Source: Bimastos eiseni
Taxonomy: Eukaryota > Annelida > Clitellata > Crassiclitellata > Lumbricidae
Direction: 5' to 3'
NCBI GenBank assembly: GCA_959347315.1
Contig: OY365807.1
Span: 7,909,415-7,973,414, forward strand
Length of the DNA: 64,000 nucleotides
Part shown: positions 1 to 12,655 of the stretch, piece after piece
Position numbering within the stretch: position 1 is the stretch's first letter
Layout: each line of letters begins with the position of its first letter
Notes under the pieces: generated by a model
What the model saw: only the letters and a program-made list of their open reading frames with translations
What the model was told of the DNA's origin: nothing
The model's database searches: none
Position numbers and translations under genes: made by a program

Positions 1-784
1 AAAACCATTTCATCTAAACATTTCCCATTAGCCTATCGTATTCTGTAAGTTCAAACACTGCTTTCTAATAAACTGCGTGACTGAAAAAATTGTTTTCTAG
101 AGTTGTGTTTCAACCAACAGATTAATGGTGCCTCGACAACTAACAGAACGGTAGTTATCTTCTACCAGTGATGAATATCTCGTAGGCAGCGTTGTCTTTT
201 TGAGGATCGCAAAGTTCAATTCATAGTAAATCACTTCGCACTGAAATGTTACATGATCAAAGAAAGTTGAGGCGAACACAACACAGTCACGCATTCAACT
301 GTTTTACTATTATTAGTAGCCATCACGTATCTAAATGAACCATGAATCATCTTTATTGACAGAATACAGACATAAAGAACACTTGTGCAAAAAAATAGAC
401 ACAGATTATATAACAAGCGAACTATAAGTATAAATAGTGTGTAGGAGTCCCTGAAGAGATCGAATGATCCCTCTAGCTAGGGGCTCCTATGTACAGCTAA
501 TATTGCTAATACATCAAAACAGGACGGACTTAGACAGAACAGTGTGCATAGTAATACTTTTAGACAAATGATAAAAAAAGAAAACAGTAGGATTAGCTTA
601 GTCAGCAATAAAAATAAAAAATAAGGAGACAAATCAGAAATACTAGATGATTAGGGGAGAACTAAATGCATGAAAGCTGGTGAGAGGAGTTTATGCTAGT
701 TAACGAACCTGCAGTTGGAGGTGTTTAATCTGAGTATGTAGAGATTAGACAAGAGCGCAGATTGCGCTTATAGATGGCCAATAA
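1..784. other. No gene seen
   Basis: Ordinary AT-rich DNA. The only local feature is an imperfect inverted pair TAGGAGTCCCTGAAGAG / CCCTCTAGCTAGGGGCTCCTA around 440-490. Confidence 0.5.
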
Positions 785-852
785 TCAAAATGATCAGATG
801 ATCAAAATGATCAGATGATCAAAATGATCAGATGATCAAAATGATCAGATGA
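785..852 (+). repeat. 17 bp tandem repeat
   Basis: AATGATCAGATGATCAA in about four copies. Each contains overlapping TGATCA palindromes. Confidence 0.9.
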
Positions 853-1720
853 GTAAACTGATCACACATAAGCGCAGCCTTGCATTGTGAACACCGCTTC
901 TAAAAGCAGCCTAGATCCATGGAAACAGACGACTATACTGAAATATTGTTTAACATTACAGCCTCATTTTGGTTTGAAACAAGTTAAAGCAACGTGACTG
1001 TCGTTCAGTTTAATCGTGGTCTCATTGATGTTACTAATTTTGTTAAGCTGCTTAAGCATGCAGAGCCTAGGCCTGTATATTTTGTCATCTGCTAGTGACC
1101 ATTAAAAAAGTAGCGGACACTGTATGATAAATTCGCAAAAAATGGAGGAAGATGACGATGATAAAAGAGGGGATTGAATAATATATGAGTTTTTATACAG
1201 CTTCCAGGAAAACAAAATCGCTGGAACGAGCTCATCCTGGCTGAATCGAAATTCAACCTCGTTAGTGAGGTTCAGTTCCAGGTCGATATCCAACAATGGT
1301 CTTCTCCGTGTAATTATCATCCATTTTGGATAGAAACAGAGAAAGACAGACACGCAAACGAACGGACGGAGGCACTAAGCAGACTGCGAGACAGTCAGAC
1401 AGCGCAAAGCACAGAAAATAACTTCCTAATTGCGGAACAGCCTTTCCCAGCTAGATGCAAGACTTGGCAGCAATTTGCCAAATGCCGAATTGAATCGGAA
1501 ACCGGATGCCGATTTGATTGGCAATTACATTACGTGGTACTGTCAAGGTAAATGCAATTGTATTCAGGAGTGGTGAGAGATACGGCCATCGAAAGGCGCT
1601 ATATAAATGTCTGCGAGCACCGAATGAAAGCACTCACAGTAAGTGTATCTGCCTCTCAGCTACACTGGTTGCGACGGTGGCGCCTTTGTGCGACCGGTGA
1701 GCAAAAATGATGGTGATGTT

Positions 1721-2165
1721 TGGGGTCGCGTAGATTGCAGGAGAAAAAGGAGAGAATGAACAAGTAAGAGAAGGAGAAAGAGGGCGTCGAAGAGGATTCA
1801 GAGGAGAAGAGGCGGCATTATATTGTTTTCAGAGATTTATATAGCGCCTATCCTATAATAATAACTAACAGGGGTGTTGAGAGTTGGACGGGGGATAAAT
1901 GAAAGTTGCATTGAAGGAGAAGGTGAAGTGTGATAGGAAAAAGAATTGGAAGAGGAAGAGCACGAGAGGTGTCAAACCCGCTATGTGAATAAGCTTACTT
2001 GTTCCAATACTTGCATGCAAGCGTGAGAAGAATGAACTGGATGAGAACAGGAGGATGAGTCGACTGACAGGAGGGAAACCGTGACGAGTGGAAGATTTCG
2101 GACGAAAGGGAAATGGAATCGAAGGAAGTGAAGGAAAGTAGAGTAGTCAAAGCAGGCATAATGGG
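1721..2165 (+). repeat. Purine-rich tract containing an inverted TATATAGCGC motif
   Basis: GGAGAAAAAGGAGAGAATGA-type purine DNA. AGATTTATATAGCGCCTATC at 1835-1854 is the complement of the tail motif seen at 58752. Confidence 0.6.
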
Positions 2166-2405
2166 AAGAAGAAGGGCCACTGGATTGTCTGCGTCGATGA
2201 CCTTGTTATCCAACTGAAAGGCAACGAAGTCTCTAGATTCTGGGAAGGCATCACTTGCGAAATAAAGCGATGGGATGGATGAATGAATGGACAGATAGTT
2301 ACAGATGCACGAATGTACAGCGGGGAATGGATGGAAGGTGCAAGGGCTAAACGATCGATAATGATGGAAGAATTAATGGACAGATGATGGAAGGACATAG
2401 ACACA

Positions 2406-3760
2406 CTACACACGCAAGCACGCACATATATATATATACAAACACACACACACAAACACACACACAAACACACGCACACACAAACATACACACAAACACA
2501 CGCACACACAAACACACACACAAACACACACACAAACACACGCACACACAAACACACACACAAACACACGCACAAACACACACACACACACAAACACACA
2601 CACAAACACACACACACAAACACACACACAAACACACACACACAAACACACACACAAACACACACACAAACACGACACACACAAACACACACACACACAA
2701 ACACACACACAAACACACACACACACAAACACACACACAAACACACGCACACACAAACACACACACAAACACACACACAAACACACACACACACAAACAC
2801 ACACACAAACACACGCACAAACACACACACACACACAAACACACACACAAACACACACACACAAACACACACACAAACACACACACAAACACGACACACA
2901 CAAACACACACACACACAAACACACACACAAACACACACACAAACACACACACAAACACGACACACACAAACACACACACACACAAACACACACACAAAC
3001 ACGACACACACAAACACATACATACAAACACGCACACAAACACGACACACACAAACACACACACACAAACACACACACAAACACACGCACACACAAACAC
3101 ACACACAAACACACACACAAACACGCACACAAACACACACACAAACACACACACAAACACACACACAAACACACACACAAACACGACACACACAAACACA
3201 CACACAAACATACACACAAACACGACACACACAAACACACACACAAACACGACACACACAAACACACACACAAACACACACACAAACACACACACAAACA
3301 CACACACAAACACGCACACAAACACACACACAAACACACACACAAACACACACACAAACACACACACAAACACGACACACACAAACACAAACACACAAAC
3401 ACACACACAAACACGACACACACAAACACACACACAAACACACACACAAACACGACACACACAAACACGACACACACAAACACACACACAAACACGACAC
3501 ACACAAACACACACACACAAACACACACACAAACACGACACACACAAACACACACACAAACACACACACACACACAAACACACACACAAACACACACACA
3601 AACACACACACACAAACACACACACAAACACACACACAAACACGACACACACAAACACACACACACACAAACACACACACAAACACACACACAAACACAC
3701 ACACAAACACGACACACACAAACACACACACAAACACACACACAAACACGACACAACAAA
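2406..3760 (+). repeat. 1.35 kb CA-type satellite (CACACACAAA with CACGA and CGCA variants)
   Basis: The basic unit of about 10 bp, CACACACAAA, is interrupted by CGCACACA and CGACACACACAAACA variants in irregular higher-order blocks. Long stop-free frames on both strands (Thr/His-Asn rich, or Cys/Val rich) are by-products of the repeat, not genes. Flanked by short TA runs (2425-2440 and 3762-3775). Confidence 0.97.
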
Positions 3761-4153
3761 CATATATATATATACAAAAATATGTATATATATATTTAAG
3801 ACTATCATGAATAAAACGTATGCCTCCGGATAAAATGTCTCGAAGAGAAGTTCAAAGGTATTATTATTATGGCACTGAATAAACATCCCCAGATAAAAAA
3901 AAAGGGAAAAATTCCCTGAAAACTGAAGCCGTTAGATAGACACCTGGTATTAAATAAGATCAGAAGTAATTCCAAATTTTTCAGAGTATTTGGCTAAATA
4001 ATTCAGCAGATTGGAAAGTATTTAACAGCTCAAATGTATTCTTGTTTCTTAACTCTATAATCGCGCAAATTTTTCATTACTTGTAGCCTTGTTTTACCCA
4101 CAATCGCCCCATGTAGGATACGCACAACCTTCCTGCTCCGTGTCTCCCAGGAC

Positions 4154-4535
4154 TTACCTATAAGGATGTAGTTCGGGCCATTCGTTGATGCGCCTCCTCT
4201 ATGCTCTCCCTGCACGGTGTGGATTTGCTGGTGTGGCCAACAACGCACGAGAATCTCAACGCAATATTTCGGAAATTGAACAGCTCAATCTTCCGCCTTC
4301 TGATCAGGTGACTTTAGATGACGTCTGTTGTCGTGCAGATTCCTCTTTGCTCTCTTCCATTCTCCACAATCGTAGCCATGTCCTTGGTCGTCTTCTACAT
4401 CCTTTAATGAGTGCTGCCTACTCACTCCATTCTCGAGAGATTCCACGTGATGACGCATTAACTCCGTGTGGTTTCATCACCCAGATACTATATAAAGGCC
4501 TCTATTCGATTGCTTACTTTCTCTTTTTTCTCTAA
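4154..4535 (+). pseudogene. Non-LTR retrotransposon reverse transcriptase, C-terminal remnant
   Basis: The frame GLTYKDVVRAI (from 4154) shifts near 4183 into RLLYALPARCGFAGVANNAR. About 35 residues later come the motifs CRADSSLLSSIL and NRSHVLGRLLHPL, and the end is FITQILYKGLY before a stop at 4533. This series (a YALP-x-x-GF block, a R-A-D-x-x-LL-SS block, S-HVL-x-x-L-x-PP-like, and a terminal F-I-x-R-x-L-x) is typical of the C-terminal tail of metazoan LINE-type reverse transcriptases of the CR1/jockey kind. The RT catalytic palm and the endonuclease are absent, so this is a 5'-truncated, frameshifted dead copy. A-T rich DNA follows as the likely 3' UTR. The exact clade is uncertain. Confidence 0.72.
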
Positions 4536-4935
4536 CATCTAAGAATATGTCTGCTTTGTAATTGCTTGTCATGATTATTTTGTGATTTAACATCATCTGA
4601 GTGTTCGAACATAATAATGATTATCTTCTGTTCCAGAAGTTCGTTTGCAGGCGGTTCAATTAAGTACATAATAACTTAACTTTGAAATTTAGAAAACCTT
4701 AAATCCACGATGAAGCCTTCTACCTAAGCACATATTTGACCTAACCCGCTTCTGTTATTTTCAACCGAGGTGGCTCATAAGTTTGGAGAGTGCGATTGAG
4801 ATTACAGCTAAAACATGAGAAAACTACTACTGAAGCTTAATGAGGATGAATGACAATGCAAGCGAGACGGGCTGTTGAACTGTAATCAGGCATCCGATGT
4901 ATCCAATAAATCTCCTAGGATTGCAATCGCTGGGA

Positions 4936-5222
4936 TGATTTTTTGTTTGTCCATATCATCTGGTGAACCATGCAGGTCGGTCTTAGGTTACCGCGGGCTC
5001 TTTTCAGAGTACACAGCTGTATGAACCAAAGCAGGACTAAAGTAAAAACTTAGGTTGTTTTTCATTTCTAATCAGTTAATTTAGTGAAAATTTTAATAAA
5101 TAGGACACACCATGTGACATGTAGCAATAAGTAAACGAATAAGTGCACTAGTAACGGAATGATGCCGTACATAATAATAATTCTTCACAAAAGCGTAACC
5201 CTCCTTGCTGTCTCTTCTGCAA
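4936..5222 (+). repeat. Diverged direct repeat, copy 1
   Basis: About 285 bp match 5904-6178 in order: TTGTTTGTCCATATCATCTG, then GGTCGGTCTTAGGTTACCGC, then GTTAATTTAGTGAAAATTTT, then GCGTAACCCTCCTTGCTGTC. By eye the copies are roughly 75-80 percent alike with small indels. No open frame is shared. It may be two copies of one transposon family or a local duplication. Confidence 0.75.
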
Positions 5223-5460
5223 ATTCTTTTATTAATTCAATTCCCAGTAATCGAGGGTTCTTCCAAAATTATGTACACCTGATATTATTGCTAAGCCAGT
5301 CAGCCGGTTCAGGGTCATTAAAGAGCGCAATTCTTAATAATTTTCAGGCTTCAGATGGATTTTTCCTCAAAGGCAATTGTGGCAGAAGCTGTCCAAAACA
5401 TGCTAAGAATTTTGTTTGCACTGGGATAAATGTCACGCAAGCGTTTGTCAAACGTGTATT

Positions 5461-5562
5461 TGGAAGAGAGAGAGAGACAGAGAGACAGAGAGACAGAGAG
5501 AGACAGAGACATAGACAGAGACAAAGAGAAACAGAGACAGACAGAGAGAGAGAGAGAGAGCA
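5461..5562 (+). repeat. GAGA/GACA microsatellite
   Basis: AGAGAGACAGAGACAG-type repeat, about 100 bp. Confidence 0.95.
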
Positions 5563-5903
5563 GACGTAGGCAATGTGCAACTGTAGACCTATCAGGATGG
5601 ATTTTCTTCTACTAAACTAATGGTAATCTGGCAGCTTGTAATTTCTGTGATGAGTTCATCCCATGGAATTTCTTCTTCAAAGCTGCACCAATGCACTTCT
5701 TCTTAAGCTCTCCTCTTTCAAAGGGTTTACTTGGCATGACTTGGCGCACACACCAATATCTTACTTTGAGTGTTACCATTAGTTTGGGTCAATACCTGAC
5801 AAATGGAAAATCTTTTTTATGCTGTGTACCTGGAATTCATATTCTGAATACGATCAGCAGAATTCCCAAAACAAAGCAAAACAAAACAAGTTTTCGCTGG
5901 GAG

Positions 5904-6178
5904 CATCATCTTCTGTTTGTCCACATCGTCGGTCGGTCGGTCTTAGGTCAACGCGGGCTCTGTTCAGAGTATACTAAAGTATGGGCCCCAGGACTCAAGT
6001 CAAAACCCATGGTGCTTTTCATTGCTTTTCATTGCTAGTTAGTTAATTTAGTGAAATGTTATTAAGTAGGATGCAACATGTAAAGTGTAGCTATAAGTGA
6101 ATAGGTAAGACAATTTTGCAACAGAATGATACAGTACATAATACAGAAACGAAACCCTCCTTGCTGTCTGTTCAGCAA
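5904..6178 (+). repeat. Diverged direct repeat, copy 2
   Basis: The partner of 4936-5222: CTGTTTGTCCACATCGTCGG, GTCGGTCTTAGGTCAACGCG, GTTAATTTAGTGAAATGTTA and GAAACCCTCCTTGCTGTCTG. A tandem GGTC tetramer (5930-5942) is specific to this copy. Confidence 0.75.
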
Positions 6179-7576
6179 CACACGTCCAGTAACTGAATCC
6201 TGTATTAAGAGTTTGTATGACGCTGTACCAAACAGTAGTCATATGGCAGCATTTTGCAGCAAAAGGAATATATGAGGCAGCAGCTGTGTTTAAGCGTACT
6301 AAAAGAAAATAATAAAAGAAAGTAGACCTACAACATACTCTACGATAACTCGCATACAAATCAACATTGCGTAGTCTGTAATTATGTCTATCCCTAAATT
6401 AACGACATTGGAAATGAAAAAGTCTACGACTCGCAAAATATGTCGATGCCTGCTTTTATGTATCGCCCGTAAATCTGGACATTTCATGGCTCTTGCTCCA
6501 CCGAATAAACGTGATAGAAGTTATCTACGAGAATAACGAACATGATTCTTCTTGTCCGCCTTCCTCGCATCTCGCATACCTCGACCTTTATGATTGAGCA
6601 TTTACGCTTATAGTCCGTGTTTGGTTCAAAGTTCTTTTCTTTATTTTCAGAGCGATTTTTGGGTCAGGTTCCACGCTATTTTTGTGACCTTATTCATCGT
6701 CTTCTTCCGGCTGCCTTTCGTCACCCGTCGTTCCTTTTTTTAAGCCGAAATGACCTCTTGGTATTCCGGACTCGGACAGCTTCCCCCAATATCGCGCTTA
6801 AGCATCTGTTTGCCATTTGTTTTGCAACGATATTCTCTCCTAGACACGCTCTTTTACTTTAACTAGGGGGCGCTTCTGTTTCGGCCAGTATTCTTAAGAC
6901 ACAAATTTTATTTTTACTGTTTGCACCAGGAGCTCATCTAATTAGGTTGTACTGTGAGAGTCGCCATAGAAACATAGAAATATAAAACAATTCGAGCGGC
7001 GGAGCAACTTTATAATATGTAGTTTAGCGGATATTGGCGCTTTCACCTTTACCTGCATGTAGCGTAAAGTCAGATTACAAGACCTCTTCGAACTAAACAA
7101 GTACTGTGACTTTGACCCTATTTATTATTCTGAATAGCGGAAGGATGGAAAATAGGATACAAAAAGATAGATGAAACATTACCACAATGGACGAATGCAC
7201 TGAACCTGTTCGTTTTTACAACAATCACGACATGCGGCATATCAAAGGCGGACAAAGTGTACACATTTTATTTGATCACTGAGCTTGCTTAACTTGAAAA
7301 CTGTATGAAAAGGAAATTGCTTGTTTCCTTTTTATCAATCAGTCAATGACAAAAAATTGTCGCTTATCGCGCCACTGATCGTGGTCTGACAATTTATACG
7401 AAACTTAATAATATCGGAGACGTTATCGTCGGATAATTTTATCGTCTAAACGACCGAAAAAAGACTGATTAATTATGAAAGAACAGCGGATAGAAATAAT
7501 GAAATAATAAAAAATAGTACCTGTTAACGACCAACAACGATTTTGTTCCCTCAAAATGTTCCATCAATAATTATGC
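6179..7576. other. No gene seen
   Basis: Short open frames only, none with a recognisable domain. No repeats stand out. Confidence 0.5.
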
Positions 7577-7589
7577 GTGCTACAGCTAA

Positions 7590-7885
7590 TGTGCCTGCCA
7601 TTTCATCTGTCCTTCTGGCAGCCTGTTTGGCTGTTTGACACTGTCTGTCTATGTCTCTGTCTGTTTGCCTCCTCTTCCATCTGTTTGACTGGTCATTTGA
7701 ATGCGCCAATCTGCCTCTTATTAGCATGTTCTCTCATCTACCTGTCCATCTTTCAATCTGCCCCTATTCATGCCTACCACTCTACCTGTCATTTTGTCTG
7801 TCCCTGTGCCTGCCTGCCTCTGTCATCGAGCCATTTGTCTGACTTGCTGCCCTTCTGCTTCAGACTGCCTGTCAGCCTGCGTTCC
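7590..7885 (+). repeat. Degenerate CTGTCTGCCT repeat
   Basis: CTGTCTG, CTGCCTG and CATCTG words recur throughout. No gene is supported. Confidence 0.65.
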
Positions 7886-8294
7886 TGACCACTGGAGAGA
7901 TTTAATATACATCGCTGTGGCTCACATGCACTGATGATAACATATTATTCGTGGTAGAGACCACAATTTGCGCTCCAGATCACTATAATATGTTTAAAGC
8001 AACAGTCTTGTTTTCCCCTCTGCTAGTACGAAACGGCCAAGGTAATCTCGACATGAAGCGCTACTTGAATACTCTGCGCTAGGCATCAGCTTATGGATGA
8101 GCTCTATACAATCTAAAGTGCTACAGAGGGTTTGTCCAGAGATATAAAATGGAAATCCTAGTTCGGGTGCTATAAGATCACGGAAAAAGCCATCGGAGAG
8201 GCGTGTAGAATATCTATGCCCATTGGCGAGTATCTATAATTAGTTTGTTCACTTAACCACTTAAGAAAATTGTCAACTAGGTGCTTGTAATAAT

Positions 8295-8650
8295 AGGCTC
8301 ATTATGATGATGATGATGATTATTAATTATAATAATAATTATTATTATTATTATTATCATTATTTTTAATATCCTAGATAAATACTGATCTCTCGGGTTG
8401 ATATAACAAATCCTGTGAGAGAGAAAGATGGTCTTCTGGAACGACTTATTCCTCGGCAGGATCCTGTGTTATTACTATTATTACTATTATTATTATTATC
8501 ATTACTATGACGATGATGACGATGATGACAACGACGATGATGGCATCTATGCCCGTCGTCGTCTTCATCAGCATCAGCATCACCATCATCATCATCGTCA
8601 TCGTCATCATCATCATCGTCGTCGTCGTCGTCATCATCATCATCATCAAC
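8295..8650 (+). repeat. ATT/GAT trinucleotide arrays
   Basis: (GAT)n and (ATT)n at 8305-8365, then (TTA)n at 8467-8505 passing into (GATGAC)n and (CATCAT/CGTCGT)n to 8648. They bracket the decayed fragment at 8385-8485. Confidence 0.9.
8385..8485 (-). other. Possible third, strongly decayed copy of the retroelement C-terminal fragment
   Basis: Between two ATT/AAT tracts the minus strand reads TQDPAEE and, after a frameshift, SFQKTIFLSHR. This resembles TKDPRET...LFQRLSVCIQR of the 32120-32270 copy in order and spacing. Similarity is weak and could be chance. Confidence 0.22.
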
Positions 8651-9339
8651 TTTCTGTCTTCTCACAACCATTTCCCACACATGAATCACATGCGACACTG
8701 ACTTACATCTCTTCAACTGTGTTGCAAACTATATGATTAAATATGATAAGCAGATGGACTGGACGAATGAAATAGAATTTCGTGTGTAGAAAGCTATTAT
8801 TTGCTTAATAAATAGACGACCAGACGCTCAGAGTTTCTTGAGTGACCGTCGTTGATTGGACTTCAATAACTTAGTTAAGAAGATACGGACTATTTACATT
8901 AAACGTTAACAGCTCTTTCGCATAAAAACTCCTCAACAGAAATTTCTTATGCAATTTCAAGTGGCACTGTGTTTGCGATTCTGAACTTCCCGTTTTCTCC
9001 AGCTATTAGTCGACAATATATCGAACGCTTCTGTGTTCGGAGGTTTTGCAATTGCAGCAACGTCAGATTGTGTCGGGCTTAATGAGACGCTAAAACGGAG
9101 AGAAAGCGTGTGTTGACTGTGAGTAGTTATTGCATTGAATGAGTAACATTCACACGTAGAGACAGGCAGACAAGGGAACGGACGCAGACTTACGGCTCGC
9201 GAGCTTCTATGGAAACCGTCCTGGGACAGAGCAAAAAGATCCTTCTTTATTCTGTTCGCTGGTCAAACGACGTCAAAAGCCTGATTAGTGAATTTCTTCG
9301 CCACAAGATGTCGCTAAACAAACATAAAATGGCGAATAG

Positions 9340-9515
9340 CGACGGGAGGATGAAACTGCGGAGAAGGGAAGAAAGTGAGGGAGAAGAATAAAAGGAGAAG
9401 AGAAAGAGAGAGAAGAAAGGGAGGAATTGGATAAAGGAAAGGGAATGGAAAGATATCATAAGGATGAAGAGGAGTAAGTGAAGAGTTTGATGAAGGAGAA
9501 GATTGAAAGTAAAGG
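9340..9515 (+). repeat. Purine-rich GA tract
   Basis: GGAGAAGGGAAGAAAGTGAG-type sequence with almost no pyrimidine. Confidence 0.75.
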
Positions 9516-9794
9516 TTGGACAATATGCTTGTGATTGTGCGTATGTAGGATATACATATAGTCCTATATGGCGTTTACTATAAAAGTTGTGTTATTTGCT
9601 GATATTGAATTGAGTAAAGAAGGTTTTTAGTTTTGAAATGCAGGACAGGATATAAGAAAGTCAATTTTTTATATTTTAGTATTTCCAAGTGTTGTCCGTT
9701 TTTTAAGTCTTTGATAAAACGAAAAAAAACTCAGAACTATTATAGTATTGACGAAAGAACCTCTCATAGGATATATATATATTTATATAGAGGA

Positions 9795-10080
9795 CGACGG
9801 TGGGAGTAAAAGCTGGAAGAACGAGAGAATGGGATGAGGAAGATGAAGAGTACAAGTGGAAGAGGAAACATGGATGAATGAGAAGCAACTGTTGGAGAAA
9901 GAGGAGAACAAAAACAGAGGAGACAGAAGTGGAGAAGATACAGAAGTGAACCAAGATATAGAGGAGGAGGAACAAGAGGAGCAGGCGATTGGAGGAAAAC
10001 GAGAGAAGATTCAAAAGAAGACGACCGGGAGAAATAGGAAGAGGATGACAAGGGAGGGATGATAAATGTAGGGAAGATGA
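9795..10080 (+). repeat. Purine-rich GA tract
   Basis: GAGGAAGATGAAGAGTACAA-type sequence. Lys/Glu-rich or Leu/Ser-rich frames on either strand follow from the composition. Confidence 0.75.
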
Positions 10081-10477
10081 CTTGCATGCTATTGAGATAA
10101 TGATTTGTCAACGGAAAGAACCGAATCGAAGGGAATAAGGATTCCACTTGGTGTACAAGTATACTATTGTATCCTCTATTGATTCTGACGGATAAAATTA
10201 GTTTGGGAAGAGTAAACATACACTGGTCACTCACAGGGTCACAAGCATCGCTCCATTTCACCAGGAAACAGTAGGAAGGAAAAACAAGAATATACAGGAA
10301 GGGAAGAATAGGAAGGAGAAAAGGAACCGTTGGAGACAAAGTGGTCGCACGCAGTTCATTAAATTTATTCGATGCATTCATTAATTTTTAATGCTGCTGG
10401 ATTCTGTTGGTTTTCTGTCCGTTGGTCTAACGAGAAGAAACTGTGTTGAAAGTGGGCGTGAATTGGATAGGAAGAAC

Positions 10478-10545
10478 GGGGAGGGGGTGGCGTGGGGGGT
10501 GGCGTGAGGGGTGGGGTGGGGTGGGGTGGGGTGGGGTGGGAGAGA
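10478..10545 (+). repeat. G-rich tract, quadruplex-prone
   Basis: GGGGAGGGGGTGGCGTGGGG then GGGGTGGGGTGGGGTGGGG provide many runs of four or more G on the plus strand. Confidence 0.85.
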
Positions 10546-10744
10546 AACGTTAGCGAGAACAGTGAATGGAGAAAAGCAATGATGAGAAAGGCTTACTCAG
10601 TGTCTTCTCTGAGCTATATCATAATCAAGTATCTTATCTTCCATTGTATATAATTTTTTTGTAGACTATTGCAATTCATTCTGTTCAAGAAATTGCAGCT
10701 TACGTATAGTTAACTTCGTTTAGATGGTTTGATGCAGCGCTTTT

Positions 10745-10812
10745 TAGAATTGCTTTATTATATATTATTAATTATTATATATTATTAATTATTATATATT
10801 ATTAATTATTAT
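10745..10812 (+). repeat. 17 bp AT-only tandem repeat
   Basis: ATTATATATTATTAATT in about three and a half copies. Confidence 0.85.
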
Positions 10813-10984
10813 GTTGTACGCGATACTTATCAACACTACATACATGAATAAATTGTGCATAATGTGTGCCTACTCCCTACACACGAAATATTAATAGGCC
10901 TACACAAGCACGCATATATATATCAATATATATATTCTATCATTCAGACATCTTCACATACATTTTGTCATACACACTTACACA

Positions 10985-11352
10985 CATACATCTATGCATA
11001 CGTACATGCATACATACATACATACAAACATGCGTGCATACATACATACATACTTACATACATACATACATACAAACATGCGTGAAAACATACATACATA
11101 CATACGTACGTACATACATACATACATACATACATACATACATACATACATACATAGTTACATACATACATACATACATACATACATGCATACATACATA
11201 CATACATACATACATACATACATACATACATACATACATACATACATACATACATACATACATACATACATACGTACATACATACATGCATACATACATA
11301 CATACATACAAACATGCGTGCAAACATACATACATACATACATATATACATG
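10985..11352 (+). repeat. (CATA)n tetranucleotide array
   Basis: Mostly perfect CATA units with occasional CATG, CGTA and CAAACATGCGTG interruptions. The frames it holds open are artefacts. Confidence 0.95.
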
Positions 11353-11757
11353 CATGATAGCGTACACTAATAGACATGCACTCATACATGCACGTTGGCG
11401 TTCCTCGTGCTTAAGAACCTTGCGATGCGAAGACTTGAGGAGTGGCCTTCATATTCACAGTCTAGTTTAGTTGCCACTTGAACTAAAATCATTATAAGCG
11501 TAGGTTCTATAGAGGCCTACAATTCTTCGTGATCAAAGACTATCTTTCTATTCATCAACGATGGCAAGAAGATTATAGTTTAGAGGGCCTTGAATCAATT
11601 CTCTCGAGGTGATGCAGTTAGAATATCGAACTTTCCTCTGTGTTAGAACATTATGCAGCGCTCGTAAATAAGCTGGTGTCCTGTGCTTTCGTTTAAGTGG
11701 CGCTTCATAAATTTTGGGGATTACGATTTCGATTATGCATATTATTACACTTTTCCT

Positions 11758-11900
11758 TTAATATATATATAACATATATATATAACCATAGCTATTGTTT
11801 CATCATCATTGTACAAAGGCAGGAAACGAATTCTCTGTTAACAATATATTATAATATATATATATGCATATATATATATGCATATATATATATGCATCAT
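11758..11900 (+). repeat. TA-rich repeats with ATATATGC units
   Basis: Short TA runs, then three GCATATATATATAT units near 11865-11898. Confidence 0.8.
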
Positions 11901-12243
11901 ACAGCAGTAATTATTTCAATGCATACTATTAGGCTTCGAAAAAAATTACGATCTTATAATTACCATCTAGTGTTAGCACAGAGTTGAGTATAAAACAATA
12001 ATGGAAAACCCTTTAGGGACCAAGTTCCGCCCAGCAGAGTCACCCAATATGTACATGTATTTATTTTTACTTGCTTGCTACAACGGGTCGTCGCGTCAAT
12101 TTGATATCCATTACTCAACGTTTTAACAGCCTCCACGTTGTCGTATTATTCTAGCGTTAAATCTTTAATAACAATAATTCACTTATTTGGAAGTTGCTGA
12201 AACCGTAAAATAGCTCCATAAATGCACTCATGCCAGGACAGGA

Positions 12244-12288
12244 ATGAGACAGATAGACAGACAGAGACAGACAGAGACATACAGAAGG
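12244..12288 (+). repeat. Short GACA microsatellite
   Basis: GAGACAGATAGACAGACAGA-type repeat. Confidence 0.85.
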
Positions 12289-12655
12289 AGTCAATCGGAA
12301 AGACCGCTGGTCATTCATTCGTATCTGATTCATTTCAGCCTCTACCATTCATCGCTTCGAAGCCGTAATAGAACCACTGTGCGGTTTGAGTCTCAGTCCA
12401 GCGGATCCAGGAACCTGGAAATTATCCGATTAGACCGCATCATTGGCAAGGCATTAACACCGTCAGCTGGAACATCTGCCAACGGCTGGTTGAATTATTC
12501 AGTCGCCAATCGAGCCATTTGTTGACCTGACCCGGAATTTTTCTGACATTAAATCTGGTCTTAATTCGGGGCAATGTCATCAATCTCGACAAGCCGATCG
12601 GAGGATTTTCGAAGCTTCGCCCCGACAGAGCAAAATGCTCGGGCGACCGTGAACG

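Noticed and set aside
2147..3886. Very long open frames (up to 579 codons) rich in Cys/Val or Thr/His
   Set aside because: They exist only because the CA-type satellite lacks stops; composition follows the repeat and there is no homology.
10866..11470. Open frames of His-Thr-Tyr-Ile repeats
   Set aside because: Produced by the (CATA)n array.
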